Shown: positions 8,524-17,274 of the stretch, piece after piece
Layout: each line of letters starts with the position of its first letter
Numbering within the stretch: the stretch's first letter is position 1
Assembly: GCA_938005545.1 (NCBI GenBank)
Contig: CALKXV010000021.1
Location: forward strand, 19,588-83,587
Length of the DNA stretch: 64,000 nt
Reading direction: 5' to 3'
DNA from: an uncultured Paracoccaceae bacterium
Lineage (GTDB): Bacteria > Pseudomonadota > Alphaproteobacteria > Rhodobacterales > Rhodobacteraceae
Translations under genes and position numbers: made by a program
The notes under the pieces: generated by a model
Told to the model about the DNA's origin: nothing
Seen by the model: the letters and a program-made list of their open reading frames with translations, nothing else
Databases searched by the model: none

Positions 8524-8946
8524 TTAAGCGTCGACGGGTTCATTGGTTTCGTCGCGTTCCGCTTTTGCGGTCCGGTCGTCCATAAACTGGTCGAACTCGG
8601 CCTTGTCCTTTGCATCGCGCAAGCGTTGCAGAAAGGCTTCGAACGCGTCCTGCTCTTCTTCCAGGCGACGAAGGGTATCCGACTTATAGGCGTCGAACGC
8701 GTTGTTTCCGCTGGATTTAAAGGCCGCGCGGGCGTGGTGGGTTCGTGAACGGCAAGTGCCAGAGAACATGCGTTTGCTCCAGATCATATAGGCCAGAAGG
8801 GCAAGACCAACAGGCCAGAAGAAGATAAAGCCAAGAACCATAGCCGCGATCCAAGCCCCTTTGCCTCGGTCATCCAGCCAACGCTCGCTACGCCGTATCC
8901 ATCCGTCTTGGTGCGCGGGGGTGGCTGTGAGTGTCGCGGTTGTCAT
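8524..8946 (-). CDS. DUF2852 membrane protein
   Basis: This 140-residue protein has one strong membrane segment, GAWIAAMVLGFIFFWPVGLALLAYMIW (about 29-55). A charged C-terminal half resembling a coiled coil (SDTLRRLEEEQDAFEAFLQRLRDAKDKAEFDQFM) follows. The combination GKGAWIA...FWPVGLALL plus the LRRLEEEQ helix is the DUF2852 pattern, common in Rhodobacterales and of unknown function. Upstream lie two copies of a 19-bp palindrome, so expression is probably regulated. Confidence 0.85.
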   Translation of the reverse strand: MTTATLTATPAHQDGWIRRSERWLDDRGKGAWIAAMVLGFIFFWPVGLALLAYMIWSKRMFSGTCRSRTHHARAAFKSSGNNAFDAYKSDTLRRLEEEQDAFEAFLQRLRDAKDKAEFDQFMDDRTAKAERDETNEPVDA

Positions 8947-8970
8947 TCTCGATCTCCTTGGTTTGGGTTG

Positions 8971-9047
8971 ATGTGAATTGCTTTCACATTAAAGATATCG
9001 GGACAGATCACGTAAAGTTCAAGTGGTTATGTGAAGGAAATTTACAT
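8971..9047 (-). promoter_or_regulatory. two copies of a 19-bp palindrome before DUF2852 (candidate operators)
   Basis: ATGTGAA-N5-TTCACAT at 8971-8989 and ATGTGAA-N5-TTTACAT at 9029-9047 have identical arm spacing; their centres are 58 bp apart. They sit 25 and 83 bp upstream of the DUF2852 ATG. The arms resemble CRP half sites, but TGTGA and TCACA are 7 bp apart instead of 6. The factor is unknown. Confidence 0.55.
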
Positions 9048-9081
9048 TATTCGTGTAACGCGCTGATTGGGCGCGATAAAT

Positions 9082-9549
9082 CTATGAAAAATTTCCCAGA
9101 ATACCGTCCGAAATGCGCAGTAAATCCTGTGGATTGATCGGGAATATGTGCCGTGGCGTGCCTGCTGCGGCGTAAACAACCGCGAAATCCAGCAACCGGG
9201 GATCAAAGAAAACGCGCGGCGGGTTCAGATGCCCAATCGGCGCGACGCCACCAATCGCAAAGCCTGTTACCTTGCGCACAACGTTAGCATCTGCGCGCCC
9301 CAAAGCCTCGCCCGCAAGCTTTGACGCCATATCTGGGTTTACCTGATGACCGCCCGCCGTTACGAAAAGCACAACATCGCCGCTGGTCTGGCCTTGAAAG
9401 ATTATGGATTTGGCGATCTGATCGATCTCGCAACCGGCTTCCGCAGCAGCGGCTGCCGCGGTTCGGGTCTCACCCGGCATTTCCAAGACATCCGGTTGCA
9501 GACCGGCGGCCTCAAGGGCTGCAATGACACGCTTTAAACTTTTACTCAT
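9082..9549 (-). CDS. YbaK/EbsC family aminoacyl-tRNA deacylase
   Basis: This 155-residue YbaK-fold protein most likely removes wrongly attached amino acids from tRNA. Visible family features are the N-terminal TRTAAAAAAEAGCEIDQIAKSI, the lysine in AKSIIF, the VTAGGHQV strand, and GFAIGGVAPIGH with the GxxxP segment. It belongs to the short YbaK/ProX-like group rather than to ProRS editing domains. I choose MSKSLKRV at 9549; the longer reading adds 12 unlikely residues. It is divergent from glnE, with 65 bp between the starts. The exact tRNA and amino acid cannot be told from sequence. Confidence 0.85.
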   Translation of the reverse strand: MSKSLKRVIAALEAAGLQPDVLEMPGETRTAAAAAAEAGCEIDQIAKSIIFQGQTSGDVVLFVTAGGHQVNPDMASKLAGEALGRADANVVRKVTGFAIGGVAPIGHLNPPRVFFDPRLLDFAVVYAAAGTPRHIFPINPQDLLRISDGILGNFS

Positions 9550-9614
9550 GACGCCTTTGGTGTCGCTTTCGCAAATCTGTTGCAAGGGATTTCAAGGTTG
9601 ATAGCTTCGTTAAC

Positions 9615-12413
9615 ATGACGACGCCCTTTGCATCACGCATAACCCGCGCCCCGCGCGCCCATGATCTTGCGCGAGGCGATGATGCTTTATCAGGAGTGCC
9701 GGACCTGCCGTCGGAATTGAGGGCCCTGGTGCACGGGGCAGCAGGATCGTCAGACCATATCGCCGATTTGATCCGCCGCGAAGGCGGTTGGATGTCGGAC
9801 GCATTGCATAATGCACCGGAAGACGTCTTTGAAACCTTACTGGCTGCGCCCACGCCCGAAGATCAAAAAGCGGTCATGGTGCACTTGCGCCAACAAAAGG
9901 CGCGGGCGGCATTGATCATTGCGCTTGCCGATCTGGGCGGTGTCTGGCCGTTGGAAAAAGTTACGAACGCCCTAACGCGCTTTGCCGATCATGCAACGAA
10001 CGTGGCTTTGATCACTGCGATCTGGCGCGAGGTTGCGCGGGGTAAACTGCCGGGGCAAACACTGGATGACGTGGAACAAGGTGGCGGGCTTGCGGTCCTT
10101 GCTATGGGAAAAATGGGTGCGGGCGAGCTGAATTATTCGTCTGACATCGATTTGATTTGTCTCTTCGATGAAACACGGTTTGACGCGGACGATTACGCCG
10201 ATGCTCGCATCAGTTTTGTGCGCGCGGTTCGCGCAATGACGCAAATTTTGTGTGAGCGAACAGCAGACGGTTATGTCTTTCGCACCGATCTGCGCTTGCG
10301 CCCCGATGCTTCGGTCACGCCGGTCGCCATGTCAATGGAAGCAGCGGAACGGTACTATGAAAGCTTTGGTCGGACGTGGGAACGGGCGGCCTATATCAAG
10401 GCGCGAAGCTGTGCGGGCGATATCGCGGCAGGCAATCGATTTCTGGACGCGCTGACCCCGTTTATCTGGCGACGCCATCTGGACTATGCCGCGATCCAGG
10501 ACGCGCAGGATATGCGCTTGCGCATTCGCGACCACAAAGGTTTGCACGCCGCCCCAAGCCACTTGGGTCATGATCTGAAGCTGGGGCAAGGCGGTATTCG
10601 CGAGATCGAGTTTTTCACCCAAACCCGCCAGTTGATTGCAGGCGGACGTGATGCGTCATTGCGTGACCCTACGACGGTCGGCGGGTTGCGGGTGCTGGCG
10701 GAAAAAGGCTGGTTGTCGTCAGAGGACGCCACACAACTGACCGCAGATTACCGCGCGCACCGCGAAGCCGAACATCGCGTTCAGATGATCGCCGATCAAC
10801 AGACCCATCTTTTGCCCGACACCGAAGACGGATTTGCGCGGCTAGCTGATTTGTCGGGGCGCGACGTTGCAGAGTATTCCGTCGAGCTTACCGAGCGATT
10901 GGTGCGCGTGCATCGATTGACCGAGGGGTTCTTTAAACCCGAAGCCGAAGTGGATGCGACGCACGACACAAACTTCGGGACGGACATGATCGAGCGCTGG
11001 TCTGGGTATCAGGCCTTGCGAAGCCCCCGTGCTGTGGAAATCTTTGATCGCGTCTGGCCACAATTGCGCGTGCGGCTTGCCAAAGCATCACAGCCCGAAG
11101 ATGCGCTTTTGAATTTCGATGGATTTCTTGCGGGGCTGCCTGCCGGTGTACAGTTGTTTTCGCTGTTCGAAGCCAATCCACAACTGTTGGATCTGGTCGT
11201 AGACATCGTTGATGTGGCACCCGGCCTTGGTCGGTATCTGGCGCGGAATGCGTCGGTCTTTGATGCGGTTCTTGGCGGTCAGTTCTTTTCTGAATGGCCG
11301 GGTTCAGTTGAACTAGAGACGGAACTTACAGCACTTCTGGCACGTGAAACGGACTATGAGAAAAAACTGGATATCGCGCGGATCTGGACACGTGAATGGC
11401 AGTTCAGGATCGGTGTTCACCACTTGCGCGACCTGATTGGCGCGGCTCAAAGTGGCCAGCAATACGCCGATCTGGCCCGCGCCGTTGTCCGCGCGCTTTG
11501 GGGGGAGGTCAGCGCTCAGTTCGCGGTGAAACACGGGGGGGCACCGGGGCGCGGCGCGGCAGTTCTGGCTATGGGGTCGCTTGGTGCAGAACTGTTGAAT
11601 GCCGGTTCGGATCTGGATTTGATCGTGATTTACGACGGTCAGGGGGTTGAAGAGTCAAGCGGTCCACGCCCATTGCCGACCCGCACATATTTCGCGCGCC
11701 TGACCCAAGCCATGGTCACCGCATTGTCCGCACCAACGTCCGAGGGACGGCTTTACGAGGTCGACATGCGGTTGCGGCCATCCGGGCGGAAAGGGCCTGT
11801 GGCAACCTCGCTTGACGCCTTTCGCAGCTATCAAACCGACGAAGCCTGGACATGGGAACATCTGGCGTTGACCCGTGCCTGTCCCATCGCTGGCGACGCC
11901 ACTCTTTGCCGTGACATCGAAACCTTCCGCGCCGATTTGCTAAGCGCGGGCCACGATCGAAAGACCGTTCTGACAGATACGGCAGCCATGCGCGCGCGCC
12001 TCAGCAAGGCTAAAACTCCGACCACTGCGTTGGACGTAAAGTCTGGCCCCGGACGCTGGCAGGATCTTCAGCTTTTGGTGCAGGCGGCTGCTTTGATTGC
12101 GGGTTCGAAAGCGCGTGATTTTACCCGCCAGCTGGCGTTGGCCGACCGCGTCTTTGCGCTAAGCCCCGAAGAAACTTTCGAGCTGTCGGAAACCTCGCGC
12201 ATGTTTTGGCGCGTGCAAGCGGCCTTGCGTCTGATCGAAGGCGGGGAAGACGCACCTTCCGTCGTCGATCCATCGGGCGGCGTCGAAGAATTTCTTTTGC
12301 GGGGCAGCGGATTTAAGTCGATGCCTGAATTAATTACATGTCTGAACGCGATGGCGGAAAGTGCGGACAGGGTGATCACACGGTCTATTGGCAGCGCTGA
12401 TGCATTGGATTAG
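9615..12413 (+). CDS. glnE: bifunctional glutamine synthetase adenylyltransferase / deadenylylase
   Basis: GlnE adds AMP to glutamine synthetase and removes it again, matching ammonium assimilation to nitrogen supply through PII. Two nucleotidyltransferase domains are visible. The N-terminal one (removal) has MGAGELNYSSDIDLICLFDE near residues 165-184. The C-terminal one (addition) has LGAELLNAGSDLDLIVIYD near 656-674. Each is followed by an RLRP motif (DLRLRPD, DMRLRPSG) and helical bundles. At 932 residues it is close to the family's usual 940-1000. The ATG at 9615 is the first in-frame start. A small conserved gene follows 32 bp downstream on the same strand. Confidence 0.95.
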   Translation: MTTPFASRITRAPRAHDLARGDDALSGVPDLPSELRALVHGAAGSSDHIADLIRREGGWMSDALHNAPEDVFETLLAAPTPEDQKAVMVHLRQQKARAALIIALADLGGVWPLEKVTNALTRFADHATNVALITAIWREVARGKLPGQTLDDVEQGGGLAVLAMGKMGAGELNYSSDIDLICLFDETRFDADDYADARISFVRAVRAMTQILCERTADGYVFRTDLRLRPDASVTPVAMSMEAAERYYESFGRTWERAAYIKARSCAGDIAAGNRFLDALTPFIWRRHLDYAAIQDAQDMRLRIRDHKGLHAAPSHLGHDLKLGQGGIREIEFFTQTRQLIAGGRDASLRDPTTVGGLRVLAEKGWLSSEDATQLTADYRAHREAEHRVQMIADQQTHLLPDTEDGFARLADLSGRDVAEYSVELTERLVRVHRLTEGFFKPEAEVDATHDTNFGTDMIERWSGYQALRSPRAVEIFDRVWPQLRVRLAKASQPEDALLNFDGFLAGLPAGVQLFSLFEANPQLLDLVVDIVDVAPGLGRYLARNASVFDAVLGGQFFSEWPGSVELETELTALLARETDYEKKLDIARIWTREWQFRIGVHHLRDLIGAAQSGQQYADLARAVVRALWGEVSAQFAVKHGGAPGRGAAVLAMGSLGAELLNAGSDLDLIVIYDGQGVEESSGPRPLPTRTYFARLTQAMVTALSAPTSEGRLYEVDMRLRPSGRKGPVATSLDAFRSYQTDEAWTWEHLALTRACPIAGDATLCRDIETFRADLLSAGHDRKTVLTDTAAMRARLSKAKTPTTALDVKSGPGRWQDLQLLVQAAALIAGSKARDFTRQLALADRVFALSPEETFELSETSRMFWRVQAALRLIEGGEDAPSVVDPSGGVEEFLLRGSGFKSMPELITCLNAMAESADRVITRSIGSADALD

Positions 12414-12445
12414 CCTTCGCGAAAGGCGACCAAGGCGTGATATAG

Positions 12446-12721
12446 ATGAGCGAAACCAACGATCCCAAAGGCCTGATCCGCGAAAGCTATCGGATGGACA
12501 ACATGAATGCGCCCGAGTGCCGGTCGATTTTTCTGGATTGGGCGATCTCTGTGCCCGGCGGTGTTGAGCCTTCGGATTGGATCACAGCTCTTTTGGACGA
12601 ATACGGAGGCGACAACCCCGATCATCCTATGACGATTGTTCTGCGCGAGGCCTTGAAGCCACCTGCGCGAACGGGGCGTCGCGGCGGGGCAAGATCCCGG
12701 CGACGCGAAAGCCAGACTTGA
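12446..12721 (+). CDS. conserved small protein downstream of glnE
   Basis: This 91-residue protein is mostly acidic in the N-terminal two thirds (MSETNDPKGLIRES, then FLDWAISVPGGVEPSDWITALLDEYGG) with a short basic tail (RTGRRGGARSRRRE). There is no signal peptide or membrane segment. I do not recognise a named domain. Its position 32 bp behind glnE, its frame-like codon use, and its stop 4 bp before the convergent eda stop support a real gene. It may be co-transcribed with glnE. Confidence 0.65.
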   Translation: MSETNDPKGLIRESYRMDNMNAPECRSIFLDWAISVPGGVEPSDWITALLDEYGGDNPDHPMTIVLREALKPPARTGRRGGARSRRRESQT

Positions 12722-12725
12722 TCCG

Positions 12726-13367
12726 TTAGGCTGTCAGGGCAGCGGCTTCTGTTGCCAAAGCTTCAATCCCGGCCCAATTGCCTGCCGTCACAAGGTTCGA
12801 CGGTGCAACCCAAGACCCGCCCACGCAAATGGTGTTGGGAAGTTTCAGGTAATCACCAACGTTCGACAGGCTGACGCCGCCGGTGGGGCAGAACTGAACC
12901 TGGGGCAGGGGTGAAGACAGGGCTTTCAGCAAAGCGGCACCGCCCGAGGCTTCGGCGGGGAAGAATTTTTGGATGGTGTATCCGCGTTCCAACAACCGCA
13001 TCACTTCGCTTGCTGTGGCGGCACCCGGTAGAAGCGGCAAATCATTGGCTTCGGCGGCATCCAAAACGGCGTCTGTGGCCCCCGGTGATACGCCAAATAA
13101 AGCCCCGGCGTTTTTAGCGGCTTCAACATCGGCAGGCGTCAATAGCGTACCGGCCCCAACCACGCCCCCCTCAACCTTTGCCATCGCGGCAATGGCTTCA
13201 AGTGCAGCGGGGGTACGCAATGTAACTTCCAACGCTGGCAGGCCGCCTGCGATCAGGGCTTCGGCCAAAGGGGTGGCATTGGCGACATCTTCGACGATTA
13301 AAACAGGCACGACGGGGGCAAGGCGGCAAATTTCGGCGGCTTGGGTGCTGGCTTCGGCTGGGGTCAC
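12726..13367 (-). CDS. eda: 2-keto-3-deoxy-6-phosphogluconate (KDPG) aldolase
   Basis: Eda cleaves KDPG to pyruvate and glyceraldehyde-3-phosphate, the last special step of the Entner-Doudoroff pathway. The Schiff-base lysine is K134 in TIQKFFPAE, the general base is E47 in ALEVTLRT, and the phosphate loop is FCPTGGVS. The start is GTG 13367, 5 nt after CGGAGAC; the longer TTG frame from 13388 would include the ribosome site. Length is 213 residues, as usual. It lies 27 bp behind edd in a two-gene operon. Confidence 0.94.
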   Translation of the reverse strand: MTPAEASTQAAEICRLAPVVPVLIVEDVANATPLAEALIAGGLPALEVTLRTPAALEAIAAMAKVEGGVVGAGTLLTPADVEAAKNAGALFGVSPGATDAVLDAAEANDLPLLPGAATASEVMRLLERGYTIQKFFPAEASGGAALLKALSSPLPQVQFCPTGGVSLSNVGDYLKLPNTICVGGSWVAPSNLVTAGNWAGIEALATEAAALTA

Positions 13368-13394
13368 GATAGGGTCTCCGTTTCTCAAATCTGG

Positions 13395-15206
13395 TCAAAC
13401 GACCAATGCGCCACCTTCGGACGAGGGGCAACAGTTCTGGCGGAAAGCGGCGAATAATTCGCGGCCCAATCCGGTTTCGTTGGCGGATAAATCGGGTGTG
13501 GCGGGTGCGCGTGCGTCAAATCCATCGACCAGAGCTTCAAGCGATCCGGCTTCGGCATCGACGCGCAACAGATCACCGTCTTGGACGCGTGCAATCGCGC
13601 CGCCGTCTGCGGCTTCGGGTGAAAGATGGATGGCCGCGGGCACTTTGCCCGAAGCGCCCGACATGCGCCCATCGGTGACCAGTGCCACTTTCAGGCCACG
13701 CCCCTGAAGCACCGAAAGCGCGGGCGTCAGCCCGTGCAATTCCGGCATCCCGTTGGATTTCGGGCCCTGAAATCGCACGACGATCACTGTGTCTTCGGTG
13801 AATTCTCCGGCTTTGAACGCCGCCTTGACGCTGTCTTGATCATGAAAGACGCGGGCCTTGGCCTCGATCACACGGTTTTCTGGCGCAACGGCTGAAACCT
13901 TCATAACAGAACGGCCCAGATTGCCTTTCAACTCACGCAATCCGCCCGTTGCCTGAAACGGATCGGACACAGGGCGCAGGATTTTGTCGTTCTGCGTCTT
14001 GCCCGACCCATCTTCCCAGATCAGCGCGTCATTTTGCAGTTTCGGTTCGCGGGAATAGATCGCCAAACCGCCGCCTGCCATTGTGCGCACATCTTCGTGC
14101 AACAATCCGCCATCCAGCAGATCGCCGATCATATAGGCCAACCCACCTGCGGCGTGGAAATGGTTCACATCGGCCAGACCGTTTGGATAGACCTTGGCCA
14201 TCAAAGGCGTGACCGCAGACAAATCGTTGAAATCCTCGACATCCAGCAGAATGCCGGCGGCACGCGCCATGGCAGGTAAATGCAAGACAAGGTTGGTCGA
14301 CCCGCCCGTGGCCATCAAACCAACCATCCCGTTCACAAAGGCCTTTTCGTCCAGAACCGCGGCCACAGGACGGTAATCGTTGCCGCTTGCCGTTATCGCA
14401 AGCGCCTGGCGGGTTGCCTCGCGTGTCAGGGCATCGCGCAAAGGTGTGCCGGGGGTTACGAAACTTGCACCCGGCAAGTGCAGCCCCATGAATTCCATCA
14501 ACATCTGGTTCGAGTTTGCCGTGCCATAAAATGTGCAGGTACCGGGTCCGTGGTAAGATGCCATTTCGGCAGCCATCAGTTCTTCGCGGCCGACTTCGCC
14601 GGTCGCAAACTGTTGGCGCACTTTCGATTTTTCGTCGTTCGGCAATCCGCTGGTCATTGGTCCGGCAGGCACGAATATACCGGGGATATGGCCAAAGGTG
14701 GCGGCGGCAATGACCATTCCAGGTACGATCTTGTCGCAAACGCCCAAGAAAAGCGCGCTGTCAAAGGTGTTGTGGCTAAGGGCGACGCCTGCGGCCAAAG
14801 CAATGACATCGCGGGAAAACAGGCTCAGCTCCATTCCGGTCTGACCTTGCGTGACGCCATCACACATCGCCGGAACACCGCCTGCGACTTGTGCGGTGCC
14901 GCCGGCCTCGCGGGCTGCGGCCTTGATTTGATCAGGATAATCTTTGAACGGCTGATGCGCGGACAACATATCGTTGTAAGCGGTGACGATTCCGATGTTC
15001 GGGGCTTGGGCTTCGACCAAACGGTCTTTGTCCTGATCCATAGCCGCAAAGGCATGGGCTTGATTGCCACAAGACAGGTGGGCGCGTTTGACGCCAGCGT
15101 CTTGTGCGGCTTTGATCTTATCCAGATATCGACCACGCGTACCTGCTGATCGTTCGATAATCCGGGTCGTTACGCGCTGAACAACATCATTCACCATCGA
15201 CGCCAT
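13395..15206 (-). CDS. edd: 6-phosphogluconate dehydratase
   Basis: Edd removes water from 6-phosphogluconate to give KDPG. It belongs to the IlvD/Edd iron-sulfur dehydratases. Family segments visible are HLSCGNQAHAFAAM near residue 44, ITVYNDMLSAHQPF-like IVTAYNDMLSAHQPF, GVCDKIVPGM with the cluster cysteine, MATGGSTNLVLHLPA, and VTDGRMSGASGKVPAAIH near the C-terminus. ATG 15206 (MASMVNDV) follows AAAAGGAACC by the right distance. It gives 603 residues, the normal size. Upstream palindromes at 15249-15294 suggest control by sugar-responsive repressors. Confidence 0.95.
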   Translation of the reverse strand: MASMVNDVVQRVTTRIIERSAGTRGRYLDKIKAAQDAGVKRAHLSCGNQAHAFAAMDQDKDRLVEAQAPNIGIVTAYNDMLSAHQPFKDYPDQIKAAAREAGGTAQVAGGVPAMCDGVTQGQTGMELSLFSRDVIALAAGVALSHNTFDSALFLGVCDKIVPGMVIAAATFGHIPGIFVPAGPMTSGLPNDEKSKVRQQFATGEVGREELMAAEMASYHGPGTCTFYGTANSNQMLMEFMGLHLPGASFVTPGTPLRDALTREATRQALAITASGNDYRPVAAVLDEKAFVNGMVGLMATGGSTNLVLHLPAMARAAGILLDVEDFNDLSAVTPLMAKVYPNGLADVNHFHAAGGLAYMIGDLLDGGLLHEDVRTMAGGGLAIYSREPKLQNDALIWEDGSGKTQNDKILRPVSDPFQATGGLRELKGNLGRSVMKVSAVAPENRVIEAKARVFHDQDSVKAAFKAGEFTEDTVIVVRFQGPKSNGMPELHGLTPALSVLQGRGLKVALVTDGRMSGASGKVPAAIHLSPEAADGGAIARVQDGDLLRVDAEAGSLEALVDGFDARAPATPDLSANETGLGRELFAAFRQNCCPSSEGGALVV

Positions 15207-15392
15207 CGCTTGGTTCCTTTTGCTTTTGCGCATCCTATAGATCAATATGATAGCGCTAACAATACTGTGCTTGCATTTTGCTGCATTGCAGCAAGCGCAT
15301 AGCGGAAATGCAGTATCAAACCCTACTCTCAGATAGCTTGGTTCTTATCTTGTTCTTAGTAACGCAGAGCATCGCAGGAAGAGGAATATTCC
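15207..15392. promoter_or_regulatory. edd upstream region with two palindromes
   Basis: Two candidate operators lie 43-88 bp before the edd start. GATAGCGCTAAC (15249-15260) has the central CG palindrome typical of LacI-family sites. TTGCTGC-ATT-GCAGCAA (15278-15294) is a perfect 7-bp inverted repeat, nested in a wider GCTTGC...GCAAGC pair (15269-15296). The same region must also carry the rightward promoter for the 35-aa ORF. Confidence 0.5.
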
Positions 15393-15500
15393 ATGAACTC
15401 TCATTTTGTCGTCGTTGATCAATCCCAGATCTGGGAAGATGCTCAGAAGATGCGCGCCAACGCGCTTCGGGCCTTTTTCGCATGGTTTGCCGGGCACTAA
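15393..15500 (+). CDS. short ORF, 35 aa, upstream of the RlmI-type gene
   Basis: The ORF starts MNSHFVVVDQSQIWEDAQ and ends in a Phe/Trp/Ala-rich helix (ALRAFFAWFAGH). A clear AGGAAGAGG ribosome site lies 10 nt before the ATG. The predicted product is a small amphipathic helix protein; I do not know a function. It ends 38 bp before the methyltransferase start on the same strand, so it may be co-transcribed with it or act as an upstream ORF. Confidence 0.6.
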   Translation: MNSHFVVVDQSQIWEDAQKMRANALRAFFAWFAGH

Positions 15501-15538
15501 GCTCTTTAAAGCGAATAGACCACAGGGTAAGGGAGCCC

Positions 15539-16732
15539 ATGAGCACCCAACCCACACTCCGACTGCGCCCCAAAACTGACCCTCGCCGGATAAAGCGGGG
15601 GTTTCCGTGGGTCTATCACAACGAAGCTGTGCTGGATCGGCGCAGCCGGTCTATGGCACCCGGCACGATTGCCAACTTGGAAGACGCTGATCGCAAGCCT
15701 TTGGGTCTTGTGGCCGTCAATCCGCAATCAAAGATCGTCGGACGGGTGCTGGATTTGAATGTGGAGGCAACAATCGACCGCGATTGGCTGTCACGCCGCG
15801 TTGAAAATGCGCTGTCCCTTCGCAGCCAACTCTATGACACGCCATTCTATCGCCTGATCCATGCCGAAGCTGACGGATTGCCGGGCACAATCGTTGACCG
15901 GTTTGGCGATATCGTTGTGTTTCAACCAAACGCCGCCTGGATAGACGTGCTGGCCGAAGATTTCGCGGCTGTTCTGGGCGCACTTCCGGGTGTGAACACA
16001 GTTCTGAAGAATGCCGGTGGTCGGGCGCGAACCCTGGAAGGTTTGGACGATGCCTCGCTTATCATGCAAGGTCAGATCGAGGGCCCCGTTCCCGTTTCGA
16101 TGAATGGCGCAACCTATTTGGCCGATCTGATGGGCGGGCAGAAAACAGGGTTGTTCTTCGACCAGCGTCCCAATCAGGCCTTTGTCGCTGGTTTGGCACG
16201 GAACACCGAGGTTCTGGATGTCTTTTCCCACGTCGGAGGCTTCGCGCTGGCGGCACTTGCTGGCGGTGCCACGCGCGCCTTGGCCGTGGATTCGGCGCAA
16301 ACCGCTTTGGATTTGGCCCAACAGGGGGCCGAGGCGTCGGGCTTTGGCGACCGGTTTGAAACCCGCAAAGGGGATGCCTTCGATGTGCTGACAGCATTGG
16401 CAGGCGAAAGCGCAAGCTTTGGCACCGTCATTTGTGACCCACCGGCCTTTGCGCCCGCGAAATCGGCGCTTGAACCCGGTTTGCGCGCCTATGAAAAGCT
16501 GGCGCGGATGGCGACACCACTGGTGAAACCGGGCGGGACTTTGACCCTATGTTCATGCAGTCACGCCGCTGGTCTTGATGCCTTTCGAACGGCGTCTTTG
16601 CGGGGCATTGCGCGGGCAGGGGGCAAGGCACAGGTTCTGCGAACGGGTTATGCGGGCCCCGATCATCCGATGCATCCGGCCTTGGCGGAAAGCGGGTATC
16701 TGAAGGCCATAACGGTCAGATTTTCGCCGTGA
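15539..16732 (+). CDS. rlmI: class I SAM-dependent rRNA cytosine methyltransferase, RlmI type
   Basis: The family methylates 23S rRNA cytosine (C1962 in E. coli). An N-terminal PUA domain (RLRPKTDPRRIKRGFPWVY) is followed by a Rossmann-fold methyltransferase. SAM-binding motif I is EVLDVFSHVGGFALAALAGGA, motif IV is VICDPPAF, and a cysteine-containing motif LCSCSHAAG lies near the end. ATG 15539 follows AAGGGAG closely; the longer frame from 15482 overlaps the small ORF. Length is 397 residues, as in the family. Its last codons overlap the start of the PIN gene (GTGA). Confidence 0.88.
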   Translation: MSTQPTLRLRPKTDPRRIKRGFPWVYHNEAVLDRRSRSMAPGTIANLEDADRKPLGLVAVNPQSKIVGRVLDLNVEATIDRDWLSRRVENALSLRSQLYDTPFYRLIHAEADGLPGTIVDRFGDIVVFQPNAAWIDVLAEDFAAVLGALPGVNTVLKNAGGRARTLEGLDDASLIMQGQIEGPVPVSMNGATYLADLMGGQKTGLFFDQRPNQAFVAGLARNTEVLDVFSHVGGFALAALAGGATRALAVDSAQTALDLAQQGAEASGFGDRFETRKGDAFDVLTALAGESASFGTVICDPPAFAPAKSALEPGLRAYEKLARMATPLVKPGGTLTLCSCSHAAGLDAFRTASLRGIARAGGKAQVLRTGYAGPDHPMHPALAESGYLKAITVRFSP

Positions 16733-17274
16733 AGGTTGTTATCGACGCCTGCGTTCTGTTCCCAACCGTTTTGCGGGAATTGGTGCTGGGTGTCGCGGAA
16801 ACCGGGCCGTTCGTGCCACTTTGGTCCGCACGTATTCTAGAAGAATGGCGGCGCGCGGCTTTGCGGCACGGTGCAGAAGATGCCGGAATTGCGGGTGTGG
16901 AGATTGCTCTGTTGTCCACACGGTTTCCCGATGCGGCGGTTCTGATCAATCCAGACACGGAAGCCCGGCTCAACTTGCCGGACCCGGACGATGTGCACGT
17001 CTTCGCGGCCGCCATCGATGCCGGTGCGGACGAATTACTGACCCTGAACACAAAAGACTTCCCCACCAATGCGCTTGCCGCCGAAGGGGTGTTGCGACGT
17101 CACCCCGATGAATTCTTGTTGGAATATTGGTCCGCGGATCAAAGCGCGGTTGAAACCGTCGTTGCATCCGTAATGGCGCGCGCAGAATCCCATGGCATTG
17201 ATACGTCTAACCAACGGAACCTACTGAAAAAAGCGCGGGTGCCGCGGTTTGCAAAAGCACTGGATCAGGGTTGA
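16729..17274 (+). CDS. PIN domain protein, RSP_2648 family
   Basis: This 181-residue protein has the PIN nuclease core: VVIDACVLFPT with the first acidic metal ligand (D6), the central EEWRRA, and LPDPDDVHVFAAAIDAGADELLTLNTKDF with the distal acidic residues. Many PIN proteins are toxin RNases, but this one has no antitoxin gene beside it. It starts with GTG overlapping the rlmI stop, which suggests a housekeeping RNA role coupled to the rRNA methyltransferase. The family is typical of Rhodobacterales. Confidence 0.82.
   Translation: MKVVIDACVLFPTVLRELVLGVAETGPFVPLWSARILEEWRRAALRHGAEDAGIAGVEIALLSTRFPDAAVLINPDTEARLNLPDPDDVHVFAAAIDAGADELLTLNTKDFPTNALAAEGVLRRHPDEFLLEYWSADQSAVETVVASVMARAESHGIDTSNQRNLLKKARVPRFAKALDQG

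Noticed and set aside
8972..8988. CRP or PpsR site reading of the palindrome before DUF2852
   Set aside because: TGTGA and TCACA are 7 bp apart (CRP needs 6), TGT and ACA are 11 bp apart (PpsR prefers 12), and no photosynthesis gene is nearby.
14280..15149. 289-codon open frame antisense to edd
   Set aside because: Edd motifs are clear in the other strand; this frame has no recognisable domain.
16729..17274. PIN gene as toxin of a toxin-antitoxin pair
   Set aside because: No small antitoxin gene adjoins it; it is fused by overlap to a methyltransferase gene instead.
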